NCBI GenBank assembly: GCA_963669155.1
Contig: OZ022576.1
Location: 16,307,035-16,371,034 of the forward strand
Source of the DNA: Arbacia lixula
Taxonomy: Eukaryota; Echinodermata; Echinoidea; Arbacioida; Arbaciidae
Direction of reading: 5' to 3'
DNA: 64,000 nucleotides
The notes beneath the pieces are model-generated. The model was given only the letters and a program-made list of their open reading frames with translations, was not told the DNA's origin and did not search any database. Positions 10,870 to 32,468 of this stretch are shown here, in pieces (positions within the stretch are counted from its first letter, which is position 1; each line of letters opens with the position of its first letter). The translations under genes were made by a program, and so were the position numbers.

Positions 10870-11620
10870 TGTGACTCAAGCTTTCATTTAAGCTATGGAA
10901 GCACTTTGGACTTGACCTTTGGTGACCTCTGGTGACCTTGAAAGGTCATTGACGTCAAAATCATGTTTTTGCACTTTGGCACAAGGTAACTTCATTAAAA
11001 TTATATATTTCTTTGGTATATGTCATCGTTATGACCTAAGCTTCGATTAAAGCTATGGAAGCACTTTGTACTTGACCTCTGGTGACCTCTGGTGACCTTG
11101 AAAGGTCATTGACGTCAAAATCATGTTTTTTCACTTTGGCACAAAGTAACTTCATTAAAATTATATATTTCTTTGGTATATGTCATCGTTATGACCTAAG
11201 CTTCGATTAAAGCTATGGAAGCACTTAGTACTTGACCTCTGGTGACCTCTGGTAACTTCTGGTGACCTTGAAAGGTCATTGACGTCATTTTCTTTCAATT
11301 TAGCACCAGCTAACTTCATGAAAATTGTGTATTTTGGGGTAAATGTCATCGTTATGACCTAAGCTTCGATTAAGCTATGGAAGCACTTTGTACTTGACCT
11401 CTCGTGACCTCCTGTGACCTTCAATGGTCACTGACGTCAAAATCATGCTTTTTTTCAATTTAGCACCTGCTACCTTCATGAAAATGGTGTGTTTCTTTGG
11501 TAAATGTCACTGTTATGACCTAAGCTTCTAGTGACCTTGAAAGGTCATTGATGTCAAAATCATGTTTTTTTTTCAATTTAGCACCTGTTAACGTCATCAA
11601 AATTGTATATTTCTTTGGTA
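10870..11620 (+). repeat. left-arm array, about 160-bp units
   Basis: The anchor CTATGGAAGCACTT occurs at 10893, 11053, 11213 and 11375 (spacings 160, 160, 162). Units carry TGACCTCTGGTGACC direct repeats, an inverted AAGGTCA, and a full CRE-type palindrome TGACGTCA at 10950, 11110, 11280 and 11432. The innermost copy is truncated. Confidence 0.85.
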
Positions 11621-12656
11621 TATGTCAATTTATTTTGTTATGAAGATGTTTTGATAACCGTAAAACTCCAAGGAATGAAAATATTTGATCTTCTATGACC
11701 CTGAGACAATTTTCCTCAAAATGTGTGTTTTTTACATTTTGACACATTCAACTTCATAATATGAGTGTGTTTCATGTGCAAATGTGTACTCTTCTTCATT
11801 GAAACATTTTAAGGTACCCAAAATGCATATGTGTTCATTCCGAGTAATTAAATACAGTGTATTCCTAATCTTTGCCGAACTTGAGAGACCTCAAAAGCCC
11901 CATTTCACACCTTTGCCATGTGAACCTTTACATAAACCTTGAGTTTCTTTAGTAACATATGCACTTCATCTCAGAAAGCTCACTTTCCTATCAAGTAAAT
12001 TGGTTTAGGGGATATTTTTTGATGAGTGACATCATTTATTTGCCATTTGGTGACCTTGAGAGGTTATTGATAATAATATTGAAATAATTCGTTTTTCCCT
12101 CGCAAACGCTGATTCTAATATGATGTGCATTTTCCAGAAAACATGCGCCTTTCTTTGAAATTCCAGATTGATTTCAAGCAATATGTTTCTGTGGTTTACT
12201 GAATACAAAATGCATTTAACATTTGGCGCCCTTGTAAGGTAATTTACTTGAAATAAACACTTTTTTCCCTTTCAATTGGTGTATTATCTTCATACAAATC
12301 TATCTGGAATCAACATCTATTTTCTTTCCATCACGATGCTACACTGTAATGTACTGTGACTTAACCTTGATCGTTATTTCTCAATCTGAATTAACAGTGC
12401 TATCCAGATTCAATGCTCTACCTCTGCTTCATGATTCCATAGGTGTCCTGCTTTGTAATTGTATCGGTCAGTAATGGTGGTAGAAGACTAACATAGTCCT
12501 CGAGCCTGTAGAAAATCATACTTTTAGGCCTTCATTTCCTCACCCTTTTTTTCTGCTGCTATGTATCCACACGACCAGAGAATAAAGACCATTATTTATA
12601 CTACTACATGTATATATTAACGGACTAAAGGACATATTATCAGGGAAGAGATAGAT

Positions 12657-13690
12657 TCTTGACATCACAGGTGCTCTTCAGAAAGGTTGTGACCATGATG
12701 GTGTTGCCACAAACTTAGTTAGAATAGCAAACATTGTATGTAAAGAGATCGCCAGTCATTTCAAATTGAGCAGAGTGGCTGAGAATTGAAAATGTTCTCT
12801 TCACAAAATAAGCTGTTGAAAATATAGATTTTTAACATCAATTAACTTGTCTCATAGAACTAATATCTAGCTGAACCATGGATTTACAGGCTGTACCAGA
12901 CCAGGGCGTGATTTATGACGAGCTGGAAGCTGTATAGGGAGATCACCAAAAGCACAAGGCTTGTGTTTCATGGTCCACCTCCCATGATGACGTGCGGCAA
13001 TCAAAAATTCTAACATCAGTTTTTACCTTATTACCTCGTAATCTTGCATGATATTAACTCTGCTGCTTAGAATTGCTGCAGACTTTTAGGTCACCAGCCC
13101 ATCAAATTAGCCAGGAAAGCTGCCGCAATGAGCAGCAACTAATTACTGAAGAGATGGGAAACTCTTTCCTCGAAGAGATCAATGATCTTCTGATACCTCA
13201 CTCATGGATGCATCCATTGCACGCATAGTTAGCAGTGGTCCAGATCCTGAAACCAGGAGTTGCAAAGACCTTTCAGGACTATGTCGGTGATGTCTTTCTA
13301 CAATATGTGAAGTTTTAAATTTGAGACTTTTTGATATCGTGTTGGATGTTTACATCGATGTCATTCTGGAAAGCACAAGCTGACATAAGCATGATAAGAG
13401 ATAAAGTGGTGTGTTGGTGCATCTCACCACTGCGATAAAAAGACTTGGAAAGACTTCTTGCGTGTTCATGAAAGCAAATCTGAACTATTCGATTTCCGCT
13501 CCCTGAGCTCCCAAGCACAATATGCCTCTGAAGGTACCCTTCCACATGAAAATATCAGACAAAAGTTGGATAAACTGAGAGCTATGAATACAGATTTTGA
13601 CAGTGTTGTTCCACTTCAAATGGGTCATAGCAAGGGTATATCTTTCCCTTTTTGGTGCTTCAAGGAGAGAAAATATACATGCACATGATT
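12657..13690 (+). pseudogene. decayed transposon-associated reading frame
   Basis: Protein-like blocks appear in order but in shifting frames: DITGALQKGCDHDGVATNLV (about 12660), EMGNSFLEEINDLL (about 13150), VVQILKPGVAKTFQDYVGDV (about 13230), LFDIVLDVYIDV (about 13325) and TWKDFLRVHESKSELFDF (about 13445-13498). From memory, this order (MGNPF.., LKP...F.DY, D.V.D.Y, NWKDFLR....K.ELF.FL) matches a family of uncharacterised proteins common in cnidarian and other invertebrate genomes. Multiple stops and frameshifts make it a pseudogene. Function unknown. Confidence 0.5.
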
Positions 13691-14319
13691 TTAATTGACT
13701 CATTGCTAATTATTTAGCATTTATAAGGCTTTTTACTCATCATCCTAATACCTGCTTGGTAAATATTGATAATGTCGATGACCATGTCAATATCCATTTA
13801 CAAAATCCTTAAGTAAGGAAGGGTTGGGGGTTTGTACCTTTTGCCACACACAACCCCTCACGCGGCCACCCACCCCAAAAATAATTCTTATTAGTAAACT
13901 GAATTATACCTAAAGTGATAGTATCCAGTATAAAGTATTGCTACGTAGCTAACTATTGTAAATGTTGTGAAGTTGGGTGTAAATGGCTACCTATTTGATT
14001 CACTGACAACCCTAAATACCAAGTCCATTTCAGAAATACAGTAATACGTTATATATTGATTAACATGGATAAATATATGTGCCTCTTTCATTGCATGCGA
14101 CTAACATTCCCAGATATCCCGATTAGGGGTAGGGCTACATGATAGGGTACTTCCTACCCCTTTACTTTGACACAAACAACTCTACAGAAGTCTTTGTTCA
14201 TTCTAGAAAGGGAAATTTATTAAAGTTGTGCACAATAAATGTGACATATGGGCATGCAAACCGACTAAGTGGTCAGTAGTGTCGCTTTACCCATGGATAG
14301 TAAGCAAAATGGGGCCTTA

Positions 14320-15240
14320 AAATGATTTTGACGTCCATGACCTTTCAAGGTCACCAGAGGTCACCAGAGGTCAAATAAAAAGTGCTTCCATAGCTTAAAT
14401 CGAAGCTTAGGTCATAACGATGGCAGTTAGCAAAGAAACATATAATTTTAATCAAGTTAGCCAGTGCTAAATAGGAAAAAACATTATTTCGACGCCAATG
14501 ACCTTTCAAGGTCACCAGAGGTAACCAGAGGTCAACAGAGGTTATGTACAAAGAGCTTTCATAACTTAAATCGAAGCTTAGGACATAATGATGACATTTA
14601 CCAAAGAAATATATAATTTTAATCAAGTTATATAGCTAGTGCTGAATAGGAAAAAAAACATGTTTTTGACACAAATGACCTTTAAAGGTCACCAGAGGTC
14701 ACCAGAGGTCAAGTACAAAGTGCTTCCATAGCTTAAATCGAAACTTAGGTCATAACGATGACACAAAGACATATATAATTTTAATGAAGTTAGCTAGTGC
14801 TGAATTGGAAAAAAACATGATTTTGACGCCAATGACCTTTCAAGGTCACCAGAGGTCACCAGAGGTCAAGTCCAAAGTTCTTCCATAGCTTAAATCGAAG
14901 CTTCGGTCATAATGATGACATTTACCAAAGATATATATAATTTTAATCAAGTTAGCTAGTGCTAAATAGGAAAAAAAGCATGATTTTTACACAAATGACC
15001 TTTAAAGGTCACCAGAGGTCACCAGAGGTCAAGTACAAAGTGCTCCCATAGCTTAAATCAAAGCTTAGGTCATAACGATGACATTTAGCAAATAAATATA
15101 TAATTTTAATGAAGTTAGCTAGTGCTGAATTGGAAAAAACATGATTTTGACGCCAATGACCTTTCAAGGTCACCAGAGGTCACCAGAGGTCAAGTCCAAA
15201 GTGCTTCCATAGCTTAAATCGAAGCTTAGATCATAAGGAT
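14320..15240 (-). repeat. right-arm array, about 160-bp units
   Basis: The anchor CCATAGCTTAAAT recurs at about 14388, 14560 (degenerate), 14726, 14883, 15046 and 15207. Each unit has GACCTTTCAAGGTCACCAG-type sequence, the complement of the left-arm units. The CRE-like palindrome is degraded here (TGACGCCA or TGACGTCC) whereas it is intact on the left. Confidence 0.85.
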
Positions 15241-15356
15241 GATGTGGTGAAAATTTCATGCTTTAGTCATTAAGTGCACAATCCGGCCAATATTTTGAGC
15301 TTAACCGCCCCACTATGTAGATCTTGTCGAAACTATGACTGTCCATTTAAGGCGTA

Positions 15357-15359
<3 letters not shown>

Positions 15360-15435
<76 letters not shown>

Positions 15436-15470
15436 TATGTGTGTGTGTGCGTGCACGCTTGTGTGTGTTA
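15360..15470. repeat. GT microsatellite
   Basis: An almost uninterrupted GT run to 15427 is followed by GAGAGAG and shorter GT runs. The open frame of Cys-Val repeats over it is an artefact. Confidence 0.95.
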
Positions 15471-15509
15471 TTTTACCTCATTAAGTATGCATCAGATTGC
15501 ACGATTTCA

Positions 15510-15680
15510 AGTTCAAAATTGCAAAAGCTCCCTACCGTGGGAGGGGGGACACCCCCCTCCCACACCCTCCCCCCGGCTCGGTCGATCGCTTCGCTCCCTC
15601 GCTCGGGCGCTTTCGCGCCCTCTCGAGCGTTGGCAGCCCAGTCATCCCCCCCAGGTGTACGAACCTGTCTACGCCAGTGT
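15510..15680. repeat. GC-rich dispersed repeat fragment
   Basis: GCAAAAGCTCCCTACCGTGG, then GGGGGGACACCCCCC and CTTCGCTCCCTCGCTCGG, form a palindrome-rich block unlike its AT-rich flanks. I recall similar sequence as a dispersed repeat in several marine invertebrate genomes. The overlapping short open frames are not genes. Confidence 0.5.
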
Positions 15681-15799
15681 GTGTGATCAGGTTTGGAAAG
15701 TTCCCAATCTTATTGAAGTCATAAAGTCATACAATCACAGTGCTCGATCGACAAAGAAGAAGCCCTGGCTGGATACCGCCGTTCTGATAAAATTATACA

Positions 15800-16034
15800 A
15801 TTAATTGGCTTGTTGTACGCATGCGTAAAGAAGCGGCGTTTTCTTCATTGCATTCGCAAGCTGTTGTGCACGCACGTGCGGATTTGATTTGTGCACACAC
15901 ACGTACACACGTACACATGCACACACTACATACACAGCCATTTTCGAGCACGCTTTCCCTGTCCTTTCCCACGCGCACCAGTGCTAGAATATTTTTTTTT
16001 TTTAATAATCAGGAAATTTACCCTTACCTTCAAT
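15800..16034 (+). promoter_or_regulatory. probable hnRNP promoter and 5' UTR
   Basis: This is a relatively CpG-rich segment directly upstream of the first coding exon. It contains a perfect palindrome, TACGCATGCGTA (15816-15827), that resembles an NRF1-type site, repeated CACGTACACACG blocks, and a pyrimidine-rich tract (CTTTCCCTGTCCTTTCCCAC) near 15950-15970. The transcription start cannot be fixed from sequence alone. Confidence 0.4.
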
Positions 16035-25284
<9,250 letters not shown>

Positions 25285-25919
25285 ATGTCTGGTAAGTATT
25301 TGATCAGGCTCAAGTGTTTTTTTAGGGATGTCAGTTTCTATTTCAGACCTCAACTTAGGCCCTGGGGTTTTGGGGGGTGCAATTTGATTTAAAGCTCCAG
25401 CCACAACTTTCTCAAAAAAGTCTTATTCTTAATGTGTAAACCTACTTTTTCAAATTGTTTTATCACTGCTGTCCCCATTAAGGATTATCATCTTACAATT
25501 TCCTATCAAGTGGACTTCGATGTAGCAACAACATTGGAGCAATATAAAGGAAAAGGCAATGTAATTATAAATAGCTACCCGAACTTCAATTTGGATTTAT
25601 GTGCTGTGCATATCCATTAGCACATTAGGTTACAAGAAACTACCTTATAGTTCCAATGTAGTCTGTAATATGCCGGTATTTCTTTGGTGCTTGAAAGGGT
25701 AATTGTGAAAGAGTTAACAAAATTGCAAGGAAGTTTTTTCTAGTTTATTTCGGTGAGTGTCCATGAGCTTCTGCTCAGATATATATGGGATGGGGCAGTG
25801 AAGTTTTTTGGCACAAAATATAGTGCTGTAGAAATAGGTAGCATGTCATGTTTTCAAGATAGAAAAGGCATTGTTGTTATCCTGCTAGTTTTTATTGATT
25901 TGTAATTTATCACATACAG

Positions 25920-26672
25920 ATAGGAAAGAGATAGAATGGTAGCAAGGCGAATCCATCAACAACCCATTTGACAGGAAAGCAGAAATCATAGGCCACACCC
26001 TGTTCCTCGCAACTTCATTGTAACTGCCAAAGCTTGAGAAGAAATAGGACCACATCACAGACTCTTTCCTAGGCAGTCAGTCACACTTTGATTGTTGCCC
26101 ACATAGGATCTCCACTGGGGCAAAGAATATAGTTGCTGTACTACCCACCCATCCATGAGTTCAGTCTGATAGGAGGGCAGTTTGCTTGTTAGCAGAATCG
26201 CACACAGGACACAAACGAATGACATAACTTCCCTCCGTCTGCCCTCATAGGACCTCAACAGAACTAAGAATAGAGCAGACATCTTCAGAATTCAGAGCAA
26301 GCAGCTATCGGCTGATTGTGTTGTGTATCGGACATGTGCATGTGTATATCTTGCACGAACACGAACCCATGAAGACCATGATTTGCTCTGTTTGATTTGA
26401 GATGTTATACAGCCATCAAAGTCTAATGAGTTTTAGGGCTCCATATTTTACCCTGTGTACACGTCACATGATTCGTATAAGGTAGAAATTCTTTCAAAGG
26501 CTGCAGTTGGATAAATATCTTGCATTGCTCTTCATTCTCACCTTTACATTTGAATTGAAAATAAATCTTTTTGTTAGATATGATTATTGGGAATCTTGCA
26601 TCGCATTTCTTGTATGGATCATGTGACATTTATTTTATTGGTTGAACTTTGATTTTAATCCCATACAATAAA
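25920..26672 (+). other. probable hnRNP 3' UTR exon
   Basis: The acceptor TTTATCACATACAG at 25919 is the first good partner for the donor at 25292. A polyadenylation signal AATAAA lies at 26667-26672; another is at 27391. The end could be at either. Confidence 0.4.
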
Positions 26673-26679
26673 CATCGTA

Positions 26680-29600
26680 AGTTTGATTTCGTACAGGGAA
26701 CAGACTAGTGTCTCACTGAGATGCGTGGACATGAACTTAATACACAGGAGGTTAAATCAACATATACTCCTGGGGCTGCAATTTACCTGCAAAAAATTAA
26801 ACACACCTGAAAGTGGATGGCATTTCTCAGACAATTATATTGAGTTCACAAAGGAGTTTAAGACTTGCCTTCAAGCAGTCTAAAAATTATATTGCTACCT
26901 GGATTTGAGTTGTAAATATGTATGATATAAATGTTGTGTACTAGTATACCATGTAAGATAATAGACCTTGAAAAATGGAGGTGAATTCACACATACATAC
27001 TTTCTTTGTCCTTTATTTAAGTTTTCCACACATAATGAGTAATATCCATTTATTGAATTCTCTTTTCTATATAGTATTTGATTTGGCCAGATGTTAATCA
27101 TGCAGAAAAAAATATATATTTTGAGTCGTACTATTATACCTGTCATTTTTGTCCCCTTGTTTATCATCATTTTATTTGTCAAACACTAAGTATGCCTACT
27201 GTAAGTAAATTCTACAATACTGCTAACAATGTATGTGTCACAATGTTCACCCTTATCCTGTAATGAACAATGCACAGTTTCCTTGCGATGTGTCTGTCTG
27301 AACCTTTGGTTCAGAGCTTGTTTGTGAAAATATCTGTAGAAATCCCAACAAATATAGGGTACCTGAGGTCGAATGGAATGTTTTTTTTAAAATAAATTGT
27401 ACATATGCAGTATCAAAATGGCCTGTTAGATTGTCCTTAATAATTTGTTATTTCACAGAAGATGTAACCAATAATTGGACGTATTGGACTTATAAATACA
27501 CATACTATTTGCAGATGTAGGTTATTTCAAATGCAGAAGACATGTATGTAAAATATATCATGATGTGGGCTGGGATTGGGTTTACCGTTTTGTTTGTAAG
27601 TTATTTGTATGTTGTTTATTCAGATGTTTTTTATCGAACTCCGTGATTTTCTAATTAAAGATAGAGATTGTCATGAATAGCTGAGATAGTTGTCCATAGT
27701 CCTGATTTTTTTTTTATAGCAATGTTGCCTTGATACTGTTGTTGAATTGTGTTTTTTTGTGTGGTTGTTTGTACATTTCATTATGAGCACATCCACTTTC
27801 AGAAAGGAACATTCATGATAGAGAGCTTTCATTCAGAACAATTTTGTCAGATTTGGTATGATAGAAATAGAGCAAAACAGTGATTTTCATGAAAATAACT
27901 TTCATTCTTAACATGTTGGTGTTGACGTACACATTGGTTATCAACTTGTTTTTAAATTACAGTATTGTTTCTAAAATGAGCTTTTCTTTTGATTTGATTT
28001 GATATTTTTTTTTTTTTTTTTTTTTTTTTGGGGGGGGGGGGGGGGGGGCAAAGTTTGGCATCTTTTACATGCAAGAAGACCCAAATCATGACTCCACTAA
28101 AACAACAACACAGCAACAGGTCTTTAAAAATATCCACATTTCGTCTATTTGGTTTTGAAAATTTATATTTTCATATATTTTTTCTCATTGGAAGGAATAT
28201 ATTTTCTCTTCTCTAATGTCCTGTAATGAAAGAGTTTCTGCTCGTACAATTTTTTTTTTTAAACCAAATTTTGGCTTTAAGTTATCATTTTTATTGGTGT
28301 TTGTTAGCAAAAAGTCTTGAATTAGAGCAGTCGGTATCCATGGGCCAGATTAAAAGGGTTTATGCACCAATTTATTCAAACTATGGAAATAACAATCCTC
28401 CACAATCTGTATAATTTTTTTATTTAAGAAAATAATTCTCAGTAAGTTCCTCCGATCTGTGGTTGTGTGCAAAGCAACTTTCTTCATGCCAAGAGAACTA
28501 GCCAAGATGGTTGCCAGTCCAGTTGCCTCGAGCCATATGAGTTGGGTAGTCAAGTTTCTTCGAAACCCGAGAGTTAGCTTACCCAAGTTTCTACAATAGG
28601 AGATAGCCCGAGATGAAGGTTGCTACTGCTAGCCCAATCCCAAGCTCTATGTCTGGTAATCTCTTCGTCAAGTGAAATTTCAGATAGGTAGAGTATACAC
28701 ATATATTTCTACAAGATCATAGGCATTATATGCTCTTTGTAAATGAAATGTTGAAGTTTTATAAACATGTAGACCACTTAGTCAATAGGGTCTTCTGTCT
28801 GGTTCTCGATATGATACTTATTCATTTGGCAGCTGGAGTGGATTGAGAACTTTATGAAGGGGGAACAATGAATTTGGGACAAGTAAAGAATGGTAGTTGA
28901 AGCTGTTACTGTATAGCCTAATATTTCTATTTGAGAAGGTACGGGTTGAAAAGAGATCTCCTACCTTGAAGAAAATAATTTAGAGTGATATCTTTCATTT
29001 TGGGCTGTGGAGTCCAGTGTGTTTTTTCTCTGATAAAGTGTTGCACCCATAACTAAGTCTGAATAGTTGAACTAAAAAGGTCATCTTCCCTCACTGCCCA
29101 GACTACCAAGTTAAGGTTGCATCAGAATGAACAGGGGCACACTCCACAACCTACAATTTAGGCTAGTGCAGGTGTTTTAAATTTGTCACTTTAAATTTGT
29201 ATCAGTCCCCATAACAAACGGAAATCCAAAATCCATCAACAAAGAAAAGTAGGTTTCAAACAATTATGACCATAGTGTGGAGCTCTTGAATATTCTGAAT
29301 TACAGGAGAAGTTCAAAACTTCTGTACAATTTGGAGAAACTGAATTTTAAGCATTTCTGTTTTATTTTGTTCCAGCAAATAAGTTGTGAATAACAGCAGG
29401 CCATCTGAGACTATTACAAAACAATATGTGATGATTGATTACCTTGGCACACAAAGAAATGACATATGAAAGCTGAAGGGATAATGAATGATAGCCCTGC
29501 TGATATCATACCTTTTTTGTAAGCCTCTCATATACTGGCCATTGGTGGAAAAGGTTATTATGGCTAGGGTGATACACTGTATAGACTAGTAAATGCAACA

Positions 29601-30300
29601 ACAAATGTTGAATCCATAACATCAGGCATAACAAGCCCTTGCAAATATTGTTGATGCATTGTGACCAAGAGTAATTAAGTGGAATTAAGGAGGGGGCACA
29701 TTGAAATGAAGAGCATAGTTCCCATTGAAAATGGCCAGCTGTTTTTAATAGATGGGGCACTTATCAAATTGTGGTCTGGGGGCTCATGCCAGTGATGATT
29801 TCATATGGTATAAATGTCATGCAAGAAAATTAGTGCAGAAATATGTGTTTGTGAAAACTGTGTAGAAACATATGCAAATCAAACTTTTCTGTGCCATTGG
29901 GTCTTTTCTATTGAATTCACAAAAGACCACTCATATGTGCCAACAAATATCTTACCCCATCCATTTTTGAGTAACTGACACAAATCCACAACGTAATACA
30001 TGTACTGATATATGTGTAACGAACTCCTACTATTAAAATAACTCACAAAAGGCCTCTCAATTTCATTTTTGCAACCATGATATAACAAGGCAAGTTTGCT
30101 GCCTCGAAATGGTTTGTTGTAACTTACCTTCAAGGGTAACTATTACAGAAACTGCCAATGAACTATCATCATTGCTGTTTTTGCCATGGTAGTTACCATA
30201 ATTGACAACCTATACATGTACATGTATATGCAGCATTAAGGCCCAGCATGAATTCAACCCATATCTTGTGTATGAATATTGATGTGTGTTATTCTCTTCT
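26680..30300 (+). other. AT-rich stretch without a supported gene
   Basis: This is possibly a long hnRNP 3' UTR or intron. It contains AATAAA at 27391, a long T run joined to a G run (28005-28048) and scattered short open frames with no domain. No transposon ends were recognised. Confidence 0.5.
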
Positions 30301-30304
30301 GCAG

Positions 30305-30389
30305 AGATGCACCATGACACTACACATTGGCACTTCTGTGACCACAGGCAGGGTGATGTGATCATCCGTTTGTGTTGGCATCCAATCAG
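30305..30389 (+). other. possible alternative 3' exon
   Basis: CTCTTCTGCAG precedes it and GTAGAT follows it. It is relatively GC-rich, and one frame reads through MHHDTTHWHFCDHRQGDVII. It could be an alternative hnRNP 3' exon or noise. AATAAA occurs at 30826-30831. Confidence 0.25.
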
Positions 30390-31754
30390 GTAGATCTTCC
30401 TTTGAATTCTGGTACAGTGTACAGAAAATGTAGAGAGTTACCAATATGCCATTTTCTTAATGCATTCACAACTTTCTCCCTCTGTGGGCAGTAACGAATT
30501 ATGACCTGTATCTAATGATTCAGTTTCAATTGATGGAATGCATAGTTGTTGCTGTATGGAGAAACCTTGGACAACTTTTGGGGTTACCATTGGTAATGTG
30601 TTGTTCGAACAACATGCATAAAATTTGCATCCATAACAAGTTGTGCATTATTATTTAATCATTGGCTATCTTTCGCTGTGGTATTATTTGTATTAGGTAA
30701 GGGCATGATATTGCTGTATCTGTAAATTATATATTGCAAGCGATGTGATAATGCTTCAATAAGTTTTTAATTATTTTAAGTAATGGTAATGCCTTTGATA
30801 CATGTACTCATTACTCCTGAGATGAAATAAACATTTTTCCAAGATAATATTTGGCACATCTCTTCCCCCTAGGTATGCACTCAAATTATATGATTTAAAT
30901 TGTTCACCTTGTACACATCCAATGTTTTTTGCACACTAGGAAGTACACATCCAATGTTTTCTGCACACTAGGAACAAGGAAAGAAGAATGAAAGGTTGGC
31001 CCAGGTCAGATCTCTGAAAGCAGTCCAAGAGTGGATAGAATAGTAAGTAGCATACCGGTATCTACTGTGTGCCCTCATATACATATATGTACACCCCTTA
31101 TTTTTGTGTATCTTCAATTGTATTCAGAAAACATAGTAACAATGGCTTGTTGCCAGTCCTAAAATCTCAAATTTGAGTATTTCACGTTTATGACCAGAAA
31201 ATTAATCAAGAAGTGAAGATACTCCAAGCTTGAATTAGCAGTGTAAAAATATAGATATGTACTAGAAATATCTTCCAAGTTTACACGTTTCAGTTCTGCA
31301 CCTAGTTTCAGTTTCGGAAATGAGTATGTGATGCATTTGGGTGAATTCCTACTTACTGACAGCGTCTGAATCGTCAAAAAAAAACAAATTCAAGTCCCAA
31401 CCTAAATTATCAAAGCTTAATGAGTTTCATGTGGTTCCATTGGCATGAACAATGTCAGTATCAAGTTTATCAATTCCTTGGTATCTCGATATCGTGTTCA
31501 TATCACGTGCTGCCAGTAATAAAACATTTTTGGTAATTTTGGATAATTAACCATTTAGATTGCAGAGATTCTGATACCCATCTTATAAAATATCTAATAC
31601 ATGTTACTGTGTGCTACAGTAAATCAGATTCTTTGTATAACCTGTGTAATCTATTTAAACACATTTGAGCATAATTGTTATTGTGTTATAAATTACACAA
31701 GGTTCAGCAGTACTTTCATGTGCAGCTTGTTTCTTCTCTCTTTCTCTTCTACAG

Positions 31755-31855
31755 GGTGCCCAGTCAGAGGCTTCAGACTGGACACATCTTGAGCCATGCT
31801 GACCAGTCTGACCACAACATTGTCAACCTGGCTATCAGTAGTGGAGACGCTTTTT
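31755..31855 (+). other. possible terminal exon, unassigned
   Basis: A strong acceptor (TTTCTCTTCTACAG) precedes a protein-like frame, VPSQRLQTGHILSHADQSDH then NIVNLAISSGDAF and TAA. An exon-like segment at 30972-31040 with donor GTAAGT precedes it, but joining the two in this frame makes an immediate TAG. Its gene is unknown. It may be a non-coding 3' exon of the hnRNP transcript. Confidence 0.3.
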
Positions 31856-32432
31856 AAATCACAGCCTGTCATGATCAGTCTGGCATTTGTTGAACCCAAC
31901 TGAACTTAAGAAAATACATTAATCTTGAATTCTTGTTTTAGTTTGAAGAACTTTTCCTTCAGTGATTTGGAGTAAGCCAATTTCAAAATGAGACAAGTTT
32001 AATGCTATATTCATGTTCTTCCACATTCCACATTGGTAACAAAATTCTAAACAGACTGGTCTCAAGAGAAAATTTGCCTGCTCACAGTTTTGTCTTCAAC
32101 CAGTGAAAACATTACATGGGGGCTGCTGGGCACAGGATTACAATGCAATAATCCTCAAAAGTATGATGCAAAATTTATTTCAGGGCTATTGTTTCATGAT
32201 AAGAGGCTTGGAAAGTAGCTTCCACAAATACCGCAAATGTCAATGTATATCCTAAGCATGGCTGCCATGCAGTATAATGTTGCCATATTCACTTGTTACA
32301 TGAATTTATCAATTAAAGGGCTTATTGATAACATTAAATTTGGAAAAATTTCACAATTACAGTTGTTTGTTTATAGTATGTACGTGTATGGAAATTGTGG
32401 GTGTTTTTGTTTGAATTTATAGCATTGCTCAG

Positions 32433-32435
<3 letters not shown>

Positions 32436-32465
<30 letters not shown>
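32436..32465. repeat. GA microsatellite
   Basis: A pure GA run of about 15 units. Confidence 0.95.

Positions 32466-32468
<3 letters not shown>

Larger units (their letters stand above)
10802..15313. mobile_element. 4.5-kb palindromic transposon with tandem-repeat arms
   Basis: The ends are GTGGGGCAGTTAA and TTAACCGCCCCAC, flanked by TA (10800-10801 and 15314-15315). Just inside, GTGCACTTGATGACTAAAGC at about 10827 pairs with its near-complement at about 15258-15277. The left arm (to about 11620) and right arm (from about 14320) are reverse-complement arrays of one unit of about 160 bp: about four full copies on the left, six on the right. The 2.7-kb centre contains a decayed reading frame. 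The TA flanks suggest Tc1/mariner-type or similar integration, but no DDE transposase was recognised. Confidence 0.75.

Noticed and set aside
15361..15804. 147-aa frame starting in Cys-Val repeats
   Set aside because: Begins in a GT microsatellite and runs through a GC-rich dispersed repeat; no domain.
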